From: Paucidesulfovibrio sp050251775 | Lineage (GTDB): Bacteria; Desulfobacterota; Desulfovibrionia; Desulfovibrionales; Desulfovibrionaceae | Reading direction: 5' to 3' | Length of the DNA: 64,000 nucleotides | Assembly (NCBI GenBank): GCA_050251775.1 | Contig: JBFWMD010000009.1 | Span: 1 to 64,000, forward strand | Part shown: positions 33,586 to 41,228 of the stretch, piece after piece | Layout: the number at the start of each line of letters is the position of its first letter | Numbering within the stretch: position 1 is the stretch's first letter | The notes under the pieces: generated by a model | Databases searched by the model: none | Told to the model about the DNA's origin: nothing | Seen by the model: the letters and a program-made list of their open reading frames with translations, nothing else | Made by a program: the position numbers and the translations under genes

Positions 33586-33981
33586 ATGGAAGATCATCTG
33601 AAAGAAGCACTGGAGATCGTCCGCGCCCAGGCAAGCGTTCGTACCATGACCGAGGAAGAAATCACCTCCATGGTCCAGAATCTTGCCTCCGGCATCCGTT
33701 CCATCATGGACGGAGGCGTCATTGCCAGCGCGGAACCGCAGGACGCCCCGGTGGACCCCAAGAAGGCCATCCGGGAAAAAAGCATCATCTGCCTCGAATC
33801 CGGCAAGGCGTTCAAGGTGCTGACCAAGCGTCATCTGGCCAAGTTCGGGCTGACCCCGGACGAGTATCGCGAGAAGTGGGGCTATCCCAAGAAGACGCCG
33901 CTGGTTTGCAAGGGGCTGCAGCGTGAGCGTCGCAAGAAGATGAAGGAAATGAAGCTCTGGGAACGCCGGACCAAGAAGTAG
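33586..33981 (+). CDS. Ros/MucR-family regulator with degenerate zinc finger
   Basis: 131-aa DNA-binding protein. The C-terminal half carries the Ros/MucR signature (SIICLESGKAFKVLTKRHLA then KFGLTPDEYREKWGYP). Of the four zinc ligands of the classic Cys2His2 form only Cys69 and His83 remain; the second Cys is Ser72 and the second His is Phe87, so it may bind DNA without structural zinc, as has been shown for some rhizobial homologues. The basic tail RERRKKMKEMK fits DNA contact. AAGGAGGCAAC sets the ATG. A strong terminator follows; single-gene transcript. Confidence 0.9.
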   Translation: MEDHLKEALEIVRAQASVRTMTEEEITSMVQNLASGIRSIMDGGVIASAEPQDAPVDPKKAIREKSIICLESGKAFKVLTKRHLAKFGLTPDEYREKWGYPKKTPLVCKGLQRERRKKMKEMKLWERRTKK

Positions 33982-34032
33982 TGTTCCTTCCTGCCCGTTG
34001 GCAGGTGTGGTCCCCCAACGAGCAGGAGTGCG

Positions 34033-34064
34033 GGGCGGAGCGGTTACCGCTCCGCCCTTTTTCT
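34033..34064 (+). terminator. Intrinsic terminator of MucR-like gene
   Basis: GGGCGGAGCGG, loop TTA, CCGCTCCGCCC, then TTTTTCTT: an 11-bp perfect stem with a U-run, about 50 bases after the stop codon. Confidence 0.92.
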
Positions 34065-34068
34065 TGTG

Positions 34069-34248
34069 CTAGCGGATGATCTCCACGGCCACCTTGACGT
34101 GGTCGCGACGGGCCGCGAGCATGCGCCATTCCCGGCGGCAGCAGTTGGCGTAGTGGTACAGGGCCTCGAATTCCTCAAAGCGCACCGTGCCCTTGAACTC
34201 GTCAAAGAGGATCACCGTACCGGGCCGGATAAACCGGTCCATGTTCAT
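34069..34248 (-). pseudogene. C-terminal remnant of a SAM methyltransferase-like gene
   Basis: About 59 codons: MNMDRFIRPGTVILFDEF, then GTVRFEEFEALYHYANCC and VKVAVEIIR. The FxRPGTVILFDEF segment followed by an EF/EY motif and a C-terminal beta strand resembles the last third of TylF/macrocin-type methyltransferases from memory; the N-terminal SAM-binding domain is absent. The stretch starts right after the ald terminator T-run, so it has no promoter or ribosome site of its own. Most likely a truncated leftover; a genuine short gene is less likely. Confidence 0.5.
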
Positions 34249-34251
34249 GAG

Positions 34252-34289
34252 CAAAAAAAAAGCGGCCCGCTGGCAATTCAGCGGGCCGC
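34252..34289 (-). terminator. Intrinsic terminator of ald
   Basis: On the minus strand GCGGCCCGCTG/CAGCGGGCCGC with a 6-base loop is followed by nine T residues; it lies about 33 bases after the ald stop. Confidence 0.93.
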
Positions 34290-34322
34290 AGCCGAGGGGT
34301 AGGCTGTACAGGTTTCCGTCCC

Positions 34323-35429
34323 TTAAGCCAATGCCTGTTCCGGCGTCAAACTGTCCAGGCCGAGGGCTTCGCCAACAGCGGGACAGGTCAACTGCTTCTT
34401 GAACGTATTCAGGCCGAGAGCCAGACCGGGGTCGTCGCGCAGGGCGTCGAGGCCCTTGGCCGCAAGCCGCATGGCGTACGGCAGGGTCTGGTTCACAAGG
34501 GCGAAGGTCGAGGTGCGGGGAACCGCGCCCGGCATATTCGCTACGCCATAGTGGACCACACCGTCAACCACGAAGGTGGGGTTGTTGTGGGTGGTGGGGT
34601 GGCTCGTCTCCACGCAGCCACCCTGGTCCACGGCCACATCCACGATGACCGAGCCTTCCTTCATGGTCGCGAGCATGTCGCGGGTCACCAGGTGCGGGGT
34701 CTTGGCGCCCGGGATGAGCACCGCGCCCACGACCAGATCCGCCTGCTTCACGGCCTCGCGGATATTGGGCTCGGTGGAGCTCATGGTCACCACGCGGCCC
34801 TTGTAGATGTCGTCGATGTACTGCAAGCGGGCATGGCTGACATCCATGACCGTGACACGCGCGCCCATGCCCACGGCAATGCGGGCGGCATTGGCCCCGA
34901 CCACGCCCGCGCCGAGCACGAGGACCATGCCGGGGTTCACGCCGGGCACGCCGCCGAGCAACACGCCGCGACCGCCCTGGGCCTTTTCCAGGAAATGCGC
35001 GCCCACCTGGGTGGCCATGCGGCCGGCCACTTCACTCATGGGGGTCAGCAGGGGCAGGGAGCCGTCGCGGCCTTTGACCGTCTCATAGGCCACGCCCGTG
35101 GTTCCGGAGGAGACCAGCGCCTCGGTCAGTTCCGGGTCGGCGGCGAGATGCAGATAGGTGAAAAGCAGCAGGCCGTCGCGCAGGTAACCGTATTCGGATT
35201 TCACCGGCTCCTTGACCTTGATGACCATTTCCGCGCCCCAGGCTTCGGCGGCGGAGACCATTTTGGCTCCGGCGGCCACGTATTCCTCGTCGCTGCAACC
35301 GCTTCCGAGGCCCGCGCCCGCTTCCACCAGCACGGTATTGCCCTGGCGGACCAGGGAACCCACCGCGCCGGGGGTCATGGCAACGCGGTCTTCCATCGTT
35401 TTGATTTCTTTGGGAATGCCGATAATCAT
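34323..35429 (-). CDS. ald: Alanine dehydrogenase
   Basis: NAD-dependent oxidative deamination of alanine to pyruvate and ammonia (or the reverse). The 368-aa protein has MIIGIPKEIKTMEDRVAMTP (substrate Arg/Lys region), KVKEPVKSEY, YLHLAADPELTEAL with the catalytic His, the Rossmann loop VLVLGAGVVGANAARIAVGM, and AVDQGGCVETSHPTTHNNP with the catalytic Asp. The ATG overlaps the stop of the upstream lrp-type gene as ATGA and is preceded by AAAGGAGCGAAGG, so the pair is translationally coupled, and the Lrp protein is its probable alanine-responsive regulator. Confidence 0.96.
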   Translation of the reverse strand: MIIGIPKEIKTMEDRVAMTPGAVGSLVRQGNTVLVEAGAGLGSGCSDEEYVAAGAKMVSAAEAWGAEMVIKVKEPVKSEYGYLRDGLLLFTYLHLAADPELTEALVSSGTTGVAYETVKGRDGSLPLLTPMSEVAGRMATQVGAHFLEKAQGGRGVLLGGVPGVNPGMVLVLGAGVVGANAARIAVGMGARVTVMDVSHARLQYIDDIYKGRVVTMSSTEPNIREAVKQADLVVGAVLIPGAKTPHLVTRDMLATMKEGSVIVDVAVDQGGCVETSHPTTHNNPTFVVDGVVHYGVANMPGAVPRTSTFALVNQTLPYAMRLAAKGLDALRDDPGLALGLNTFKKQLTCPAVGEALGLDSLTPEQALA

Positions 35430-35950
35430 CCTTCGCTCCTTTCTTCTTGTGCCGCCGCGGGCCTGCTGTTTCCGGCAAAGAGTTGCCGGAATTTTTTGGG
35501 CAGATAGGTCCATTTACGGCGCGCCTTCATGATCACAAACGATTCGCTTGAGGCGATGCCACCCACGCGGGAGAGGTCTTCATCCAAAAAACGATAGAGG
35601 TCGCCGATTTCCTCGGTGAGGATCACCTCCACGATGATATCGTAGCGCCCTGTAACCACGGCGGTCCAGCTGACACCGTCCAGCGCCGCGATCTGGTCCA
35701 GTTTTTCGCCGAGCTGGGAGTGGCTTTGCAGAGTCACCCCCACCAGGGCCACGGTCATGCCGCCCATGCGGTAGGGGTCCACGACCCCGACCACGCGCAT
35801 CATGCCCGAGGAGAGCAGCCCGCGCAGGCGGGAGCGCACTGTGGGGGCGGTGATGCCGAGTCGTTCGGCCGCCTGTCCGGCGGGCATCTGCCCATCGTCG
35901 GACAGGGCCGCCACGATCTTCATGTCCAGCTGATCCGGGGCCTTTTTCAT
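35426..35950 (-). CDS. Lrp/AsnC-family regulator
   Basis: 174-aa regulator with an N-terminal helix-turn-helix (LDMKIVAALSDDGQMPAGQA, then AERLGITAPTVRSRLRGL) and a C-terminal RAM effector domain (TVALVGVTLQSHSQLGEKLD, then VTGRYDIIVEVIL). A basic tail of about 25 residues (ARRKWTYLPKKF onward) is longer than usual. The ATG at 35950 follows AGGAGCAAGG; the TTG at 35965 would lie inside that ribosome site. Directly upstream of and coupled to ald, which it likely controls in response to alanine. Confidence 0.92.
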   Translation of the reverse strand: MKKAPDQLDMKIVAALSDDGQMPAGQAAERLGITAPTVRSRLRGLLSSGMMRVVGVVDPYRMGGMTVALVGVTLQSHSQLGEKLDQIAALDGVSWTAVVTGRYDIIVEVILTEEIGDLYRFLDEDLSRVGGIASSESFVIMKARRKWTYLPKKFRQLFAGNSRPAAAQEERSEG

Positions 35951-36089
35951 CCTTGCTCCTGACAAGCTTTGCTAATCGAAAATTGCTGATCTCTTTTCTA
36001 TCTATTCAGAAAAAGCTGGTCAATATTTTTTTCGTTTAGAGGCTAAAATCACGTTTACGTAAATCGCTGCCAGTCGGTTGCGGCCAGGC

Positions 36090-36124
36090 AAAAAAAAGGC
36101 CCGGACCCCACTGGTCCGGGCCTT
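36090..36124 (-). terminator. Intrinsic terminator of the rhodanese lipoprotein gene
   Basis: On the minus strand AAGGCCCGGACC, short loop, GGTCCGGGCCTT and eight T residues, about 26 bases after the stop at 36151. Confidence 0.9.
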
Positions 36125-36150
36125 GAAAGGCCAGTAAAGCCGGTTCGGAG

Positions 36151-36678
36151 CTATTCCGCTCCTTCCGTGGCGTACCCAGCGCCCTTCCAGGCAAAAATGC
36201 CACCGGGGTAACGCTTGACGTTTTTGTAACCCATCTTCACGGCCCAGGCAGCGCCGTTGTGGCTGCGGGTGCATTTCACAAAGCCGCAATAGACCACAAT
36301 GAGCTTGTCCTTGTCCGGTCCGAGCAGGGCTTCGTAGTCCGCCTGCGTCTTGCCGCCGGTCTCCTCGGCGTTCCATTCGTTCATGTCCGGAATGGGGAAC
36401 AGGAACTGCACCGCGCCGGGCACGTGGGATTTCTTGTAGCTGTCCTCAAAGGGCATGGTATCCACCACGAGCATGTCTTCGCCCTTGTCCATCAAAGCCT
36501 TGAGTTCCTCGGTGCTGATCAGGTCGTAGCCGCCGCGTTGGACTTCGCGCACCAGCTTGACGGCTTCGGTTTCCTTTTCCACTTCCTGTTTGAACTTGTC
36601 CGCACCGCCGCAACCGGCCAGCGCCAATCCGAGCAGCACCACGACCGACAGGGCTGCCGCAAACATGACCTTACGCAT
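36151..36678 (-). CDS. Rhodanese-domain lipoprotein
   Basis: Lipid-anchored periplasmic protein of 175 aa. The signal peptide MRKVMFAAALSVVVLLGLAL ends in the lipobox LALAGC (Cys23). The mature part is a rhodanese-like domain: DLISTEELKALMDKGEDMLV, VDTMPFEDSYKKSHVPGA, and the active loop VYCGFVKCTRSH, followed by AVKMGYKNVKRYPGGIFAWK. The catalytic Cys is in YCGFVKC; a second Cys five positions on could form a disulfide or polysulfide. The gene overlaps the MauE/DoxX-like gene by 8 bases, so the two probably act together in periplasmic thiol or sulfur chemistry. Confidence 0.9.
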   Translation of the reverse strand: MRKVMFAAALSVVVLLGLALAGCGGADKFKQEVEKETEAVKLVREVQRGGYDLISTEELKALMDKGEDMLVVDTMPFEDSYKKSHVPGAVQFLFPIPDMNEWNAEETGGKTQADYEALLGPDKDKLIVVYCGFVKCTRSHNGAAWAVKMGYKNVKRYPGGIFAWKGAGYATEGAE

Positions 36679-37195
36679 CCGTTCTCCCTCCAGGAATCGG
36701 TTCCGCCCCTGATCGCAACAGGGGCAACGGGCGCGGGCCTCGACCCGTCGCCTTCCTCCATACATATATATAGCCGCACACAAGCAAGAGCAGGCAGTCG
36801 CGCAGCAGCGCGCTCCAAAGTCCGTGGTAGGCTTCGCCCTCGGGGTCGCCCGGCCCGTAGCAGCCGCAGTCCACATCCAGGCCGAGCCGGATGCCGTGCC
36901 CCAGCACAAGAATGAACAGCAGCAGCAGCCCGACGTAGAGTGACAGCGCGCCCCGATAGTTCAAAAGCAATCCCAGGGCCGCCAGCACTTCCAGCGCGGG
37001 CAGGGCCACGGCCAGCGGCAGCAGCGCCGCTTGCGGAGCCAGGCCGTAACCGCCGATGACTCTGGCGAACCCTTCGGGATCACCAAGCTTGCCTACCGCA
37101 GCGTACAAAAACACACCGGCAAGGCAGACACGCACCCCAATCTCCAGCCAGGGGTGCAGATGCGCGCCCATGATCAGGCTATTTCTCATCCTCAC
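36671..37195 (-). CDS. MauE/DoxX-like redox membrane protein
   Basis: Inner-membrane protein of 174 aa with four hydrophobic helices: EIGVRVCLAGVFLYAAVGKL (with the family motif AVGKLGDPEGFA), ALLPLAVALPALEVLAALGL, ALSLYVGLLLLFILVLGHGI and LRDCLLLLVCGYIYVW. Between helices 3 and 4 is DVDCGCYGPGD, the CxC that relatives of MauE and the DoxX-like thiosulfate:quinone oxidoreductase subunit use for disulfide chemistry. It is the first gene of a two-gene operon with the rhodanese lipoprotein. Function is inferred: transfer of reducing equivalents between the membrane and periplasmic sulfur. Confidence 0.85.
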   Translation of the reverse strand: MRMRNSLIMGAHLHPWLEIGVRVCLAGVFLYAAVGKLGDPEGFARVIGGYGLAPQAALLPLAVALPALEVLAALGLLLNYRGALSLYVGLLLLFILVLGHGIRLGLDVDCGCYGPGDPEGEAYHGLWSALLRDCLLLLVCGYIYVWRKATGRGPRPLPLLRSGAEPIPGGRTDA

Positions 37196-37352
37196 TTTCT
37201 ACGCCGCCGCGCGGCAGCCGACAAATCGCTTGTTCCGATATTCGGCGGCCTGCCGCATAGCTCATGACTATGTATGAAACCGCTCCCCTTGTATCCAGGT
37301 GCGGATTCGGTTACGACGGTTGCAGTATCCCAACGACCCGAGCGGAGCGCGC

Positions 37353-38030
37353 GTGACCACCAAGAAACTCCTTTCCGTGGCGGAAATTTCCCGGCAGCTC
37401 GATGTGCCGGAATCCACCGTGCATTACTGGAAGAACCGCTTCGCCCAGTACCTGCCGAGCGTGGGCCAGAACCGTCAGAAACGCTTCAAGCCCGAGGCCG
37501 TGGAGGTCTTTGCGGTCATCGCCCGAATGCTCAAGGAAGGGCACACGGCCAAGGATGTCATGGACCATCTCGCCGCCACCTGCGCCATCACTCCCCAGGC
37601 GGCGGAATTTTCCGGTCAGGCGGATCAGATGCCCCTGGCCCAGGTTCCGGCGCTGAACGCCCTTGGCCCGGACCAGTTCATGCAAATCGCCCAGGCTGTG
37701 GGCCTGGAGATCGGCCGCTCTCTGAGCGAAGTGCTGCGCACGCTGCCCCTGGGACAGGGCTCGGGCCAGGCGGCTGGTGACGACGACCCGGGCAATGGCC
37801 GCCACGACCCCAATCAGACCGAGGAAGACATGCTCATGGTCCGCACCGAGCTGGACCGCACCTGCGCCCTGGTCGAGGGCCAGCACGAGGAGTTGAGCGA
37901 ATTGCGCCAGGAGAACGCGGTTCTGCGCCAGAAGCTGGAGGTCATGGAGGGCGAGCTGGTCCGCCTGCGCAAGGACAGACGCGAGCTGGAGAAGTATCTT
38001 CTTGACAAGATACGGAAAGTGACTACCTGA
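37353..38030 (+). CDS. MerR-type HTH protein with coiled-coil tail
   Basis: 225-aa protein. The N-terminus (about 1-70) is a MerR-like winged helix: LLSVAEISRQLDVPESTVHY, WKNRFAQYLPS, then RFKPEAVEVFAVIARMLKEG. The C-terminal third (about 165-225) is a strong coiled coil (LSELRQENAVLRQKLEVMEG). No sensor domain is evident. Such proteins resemble RacA-like or generic MerR DNA binders. I take the GTG at 37353 as start because GAGCGGAG lies upstream and the longer frame has no similarity. Divergent from the MauE gene by about 160 bases. Confidence 0.8.
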   Translation: MTTKKLLSVAEISRQLDVPESTVHYWKNRFAQYLPSVGQNRQKRFKPEAVEVFAVIARMLKEGHTAKDVMDHLAATCAITPQAAEFSGQADQMPLAQVPALNALGPDQFMQIAQAVGLEIGRSLSEVLRTLPLGQGSGQAAGDDDPGNGRHDPNQTEEDMLMVRTELDRTCALVEGQHEELSELRQENAVLRQKLEVMEGELVRLRKDRRELEKYLLDKIRKVTT

Positions 38031-38141
38031 CCCGCAGCCGCGGGTTTCCCTCTTTTCTCGTCCGCTGGGTCGCCCCGGCCCCCCACCATACCACTTCCGC
38101 GCCCGGCCCACCGGAGCGCCGATCAGCAAGGAGGCACGACA

Positions 38142-40067
38142 ATGGCAACCAAGGACACTTTCGAGTTCAAAGCCGAAATTCGGCAGCTCTTGGACATCCT
38201 GGTCCACTCGCTCTACACCAACAAGGAAATCTTCCTGCGCGAGCTGGTTTCCAACGCATCCGACGCCCTGGACAAATACCGCCATTCCACCGGCCACTCC
38301 GCCGAAGCTTCGGAGCAGGGACCAGACCTTGAAATCCGCATCCGCGCGGACAAGGACGCCAAGAGCCTGGTCATCGAAGACACGGGCGTGGGCATGACCC
38401 GCGACGAGATCATCGCCAACATCGGGACCATCGCCCACTCCGGCTCCGCCACCTTCATGCGTGAGCTGTCCGAGGCCAAGGACAAGAGCGAATCCGCCGT
38501 GGCCGATCTCATTGGCCGCTTTGGCGTGGGCTTCTATTCCGTGTACATGGTCGCGGACGAAGTCCGCCTGACCACCCGCTCCCACACGGGCGGCCCGGCC
38601 CTGACCTGGATCTCCGACGGCAAAGGCTCCTACGAAATCGAGGAAACCGCCCAGCAGGACAACGCCCCCCAGCGCGGCACACGCATTGAAATCCGACTCA
38701 AGCCCGAACTGGCCGAGCAGTTCGCGGACCCGGCCACGCTCAAGCGGATCATCAAAACCCACTCCAACTTCGTGCGCTACCCCATCTTCGTGGACGACGA
38801 GCGCGTGAACACCGTGTCCGCACTCTGGCGCGAACCCAAATTCCAGATCAAACCCGAGCAGTACAACGAATTCTACACCTTCCTGACCTATGACCAGGCC
38901 GAACCCCTGACCGTGGTCCACCAGTCCGTGGACGCGCCCGTGCAATTCAACGCCCTGGTCTTCATCCCGGCCACGGGCCACGGCTTCCTGCCCCTGGAGC
39001 GCGACAACTGGGGCCTGGACCTCTACGTGCGCCGTGTGCTCATCCAGCGCCAGAACAAGGAGTTGCTCCCCGAGTACCTCAGTTTCGTCAAAGGCGTGGT
39101 GGACACCGAGGACCTGCCCCTGAACATCTCCCGCGAAACGCTCCAGGACAACCTGCTCCTCGGCAAGATCCGCTCCACCCTGACCAAGCACATCCTAGGA
39201 GAGCTCGAACGGCTGGCCAAGAACGACGAGACCAAATACTTCCAGTTCTGGGACGCCCACAGCGAAATCTTCAAGGCCGGCTACCAGGACTTCGGCAACC
39301 GCGACCGCTTCGCGGGCCTGGTGCGCTTCAACTCCTCCATCCACGAGGACAACCTGGAACTCACCGGTCTGGACAGCTACATTGAGCGGGCCAAGGAAGG
39401 CCAGAAGGAAATCTACTACCTCTACGGTCCCAGCCGCGAGGCCTGCAAACTCTCGCCCCATGCGGAAATCTTCCGCAAAAAAGGCGTCGAGGTCCTCTAT
39501 CTCTATGAGCCCATTGACGAGTTCATCATGGACGCGGTGCGCGAATACAAGGCGTTCAAGCTCGTTTCCGCGGAACATGCGGACGCAACCAAGCTCGACC
39601 AATACGCGGACGTGGAAACCGAAGCCAAGGCCGAACGCCTGACCACGGATCAGGAAGCCGCCCTGCCCGGCGTGCTCGGACGCATCAAGGACGCCCTGGG
39701 TGACCGCGTCACGGACGTGCGCGCTTCCAAGCGCCTCTCGGACAGCCCGGTCTGCCTGGTGAACCCGGACGGCCACGTGACCAGCTCCATGGACAAGATC
39801 ATGCGCGTGATGACCAAGGACACCTCCATCCCGCAAAAGGCTCTGGAAGTGAACCCGGACCACGCCCTGGTGCGCAACCTGATCGAAATCTACAAGAAGG
39901 ACCGCAAGGACCCCTTCATTGCCCAGGCCGCCGAGCAGCTCTACGAATCCGCCCTGCTGCTCGAAGGCTACCTCAGCGACCCGCACGCCCTGGTGGGCCG
40001 CATCCAGACCCTGCTCACGGACGCCAGCGGCTGGTATGAGCAGAGCAAGGAAAAGGTCGAGGACTAG
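38142..40067 (+). CDS. htpG: Chaperone HtpG (bacterial Hsp90)
   Basis: ATP-dependent cytoplasmic chaperone of 641 aa. The GHKL ATP site is complete: ELVSNASDALDKYR, IEDTGVGMTRDEI, GTIAHSGSATF and GRFGVGFYSVYMVAD. The middle domain has LPLNISRETLQDN, another Hsp90 signature, and the C-terminal dimerisation domain runs to about residue 640. AAGGAGGCACGACA precedes the ATG. Transcribed alone; a strong terminator follows at 40137. Confidence 0.98.
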   Translation: MATKDTFEFKAEIRQLLDILVHSLYTNKEIFLRELVSNASDALDKYRHSTGHSAEASEQGPDLEIRIRADKDAKSLVIEDTGVGMTRDEIIANIGTIAHSGSATFMRELSEAKDKSESAVADLIGRFGVGFYSVYMVADEVRLTTRSHTGGPALTWISDGKGSYEIEETAQQDNAPQRGTRIEIRLKPELAEQFADPATLKRIIKTHSNFVRYPIFVDDERVNTVSALWREPKFQIKPEQYNEFYTFLTYDQAEPLTVVHQSVDAPVQFNALVFIPATGHGFLPLERDNWGLDLYVRRVLIQRQNKELLPEYLSFVKGVVDTEDLPLNISRETLQDNLLLGKIRSTLTKHILGELERLAKNDETKYFQFWDAHSEIFKAGYQDFGNRDRFAGLVRFNSSIHEDNLELTGLDSYIERAKEGQKEIYYLYGPSREACKLSPHAEIFRKKGVEVLYLYEPIDEFIMDAVREYKAFKLVSAEHADATKLDQYADVETEAKAERLTTDQEAALPGVLGRIKDALGDRVTDVRASKRLSDSPVCLVNPDGHVTSSMDKIMRVMTKDTSIPQKALEVNPDHALVRNLIEIYKKDRKDPFIAQAAEQLYESALLLEGYLSDPHALVGRIQTLLTDASGWYEQSKEKVED

Positions 40068-40079
40068 GGAACGCGATCA

Positions 40080-40110
40080 GGGGAAACCTTTCTGAAGAAA
40101 GGTTCTCCCC
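40080..40110. repeat. REP-like hairpin, second copy
   Basis: GGGGAAACCTTTC, loop TGAA, GAAAGGTTCTCCCC, followed by CGCCCCCTTCC. It shares the plan of the palindrome at 6399-6440 (G-run, AAACC, pyrimidine-rich inner stem, trailing C-rich CCCCTTCC) but with different, compensating stem bases. Located just after htpG. Confidence 0.6.
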
Positions 40111-40136
40111 CCGCCCCCTTCCAAAGACGTTCCCCG

Positions 40137-40165
40137 GCGGCAGGCCCCAAGCCTGCCGCTTTTTT
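40137..40165 (+). terminator. Intrinsic terminator of htpG
   Basis: GCGGCAGGC, loop CCCAA, GCCTGCCGC and six T residues, about 70 bases after the htpG stop. Confidence 0.9.
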
Positions 40166-40303
40166 GTGCCGTGTGATCAATGCGCTTGTGGAGGATCGCT
40201 GCTGTGCGCAGTCGAGAAATATCCGGAGCTGACGCCTGTTTTCCCTCATGTCTCTTTCAATCAACCGAACCAAAACCCCCTATTCAAAAGCAGTCCGCAC
40301 GCG

Positions 40304-41119
40304 CTATTCCACCAGAACACTGTACTTCAGCGCATAGCAGTCCCCGGTTTCCTTAATGACATAGCTCATCATGTCGTAAACATATATATCGCTCTTTATG
40401 GTCATGCCGGCGGACACGATTTTTTCCAGCATTCCCGCAAGGGCCTGCCGATGCGTTTCTTCCGTTCCTTTATGAGCCAGGATGGCGCATCTCCCTTCAG
40501 GTTTGACGTGAAACCGGGAACGCGGAGTGGTGCGCCGCGCCCGGTGGAAGGAATAGCGCTCAAGGTGGTTGCCCCGGCGCACGTCATCCAGGCCGATAAT
40601 AAAACCGAACGGAGAACGAGGCTTTTGCTCCTGCTTTTTATAGGCATCGTTGAACTCGGCAAAACGCTGGACAAGGTCCCACCGTGATTCGGGCGAGGAT
40701 ATCCCGGAGGGCGTCACTTCCAGACGTTCTTCTTCCTGCTGCTCAACGATCAATACGTCGTAGTCGAAATTCAGGGCTTCGCGCAGACACTCGGCCATGT
40801 CCCCGAGTACAAGCGTCCGCTGTCTCAGCCGGTTCAATTCCCTCTGGGCGACAGCCTGCTTCTCCTCCAGGAAGGACAAGAAACTCTCGCCATCCATCTG
40901 GCGTAAATGCGTTTTAATTTCTTTCAGCGAACTGCCAACATCCTTGAGCATCGAGAGCAGTTCAAACTCAAAATACTGCTCTATCTCGTAATGCCGATAG
41001 CCGTTTTCAGAAACGTGCTTTGGTTTCAGCAGCCCTTCCTTGTCGTAAAACAGCAGCGTACCTTTTGCTGTTCCGCACAACATTGCGAACTCACCAGTCG
41101 TAAGTAAATGTTTTTTCAT
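40304..41119 (-). CDS. MerR-family regulator with effector domain
   Basis: 271-aa regulator. The MerR HTH is at the start (LLTTGEFAMLCGTAKGTLLF, then YDKEGLLKPKHVSENGYRHY), followed by a dimerisation coiled coil (LSFLEEKQAVAQRELNRLRQ) and a BmrR-like ligand domain (about 120-271) as in multidrug-binding regulators. It is divergent from the RND efflux operon, whose promoter at 41133-41163 has a MerR-type 19-bp spacer and dyad, so drug-dependent activation of the pump is likely. The ATG at 41119 has no clear ribosome site. GC content is lower than in the surrounding backbone. Confidence 0.88.
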   Translation of the reverse strand: MKKHLLTTGEFAMLCGTAKGTLLFYDKEGLLKPKHVSENGYRHYEIEQYFEFELLSMLKDVGSSLKEIKTHLRQMDGESFLSFLEEKQAVAQRELNRLRQRTLVLGDMAECLREALNFDYDVLIVEQQEEERLEVTPSGISSPESRWDLVQRFAEFNDAYKKQEQKPRSPFGFIIGLDDVRRGNHLERYSFHRARRTTPRSRFHVKPEGRCAILAHKGTEETHRQALAGMLEKIVSAGMTIKSDIYVYDMMSYVIKETGDCYALKYSVLVE

Positions 41120-41132
41120 GTTTATTTTTATG

Positions 41133-41163
41133 TTGACTCTAAAGTTACTGTATACCTTACCCT
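41133..41163 (+). promoter_or_regulatory. MerR-type promoter of the efflux operon
   Basis: TTGACT (41133-41138) and TACCCT (41158-41163) are separated by 19 bases, the stretched spacer typical of MerR-activated promoters, and the spacer carries an imperfect dyad TAAAG-T...A-CCTTA (about 41140-41159). It lies in the divergent region between the merR-type gene and the adaptor gene. Confidence 0.62.
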
Positions 41164-41228
41164 CGCACACAGTGAATAAAACAGCAAGCCGGCATTTGCC
41201 TGCGCCGGTCAATACAGAGGTGTCTCAA

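Noticed and set aside
37311..39191. 626-codon minus-strand frame over the MerR-like gene and htpG
   Set aside because: Shadow of htpG and its neighbour; no recognisable motif or ribosome site.
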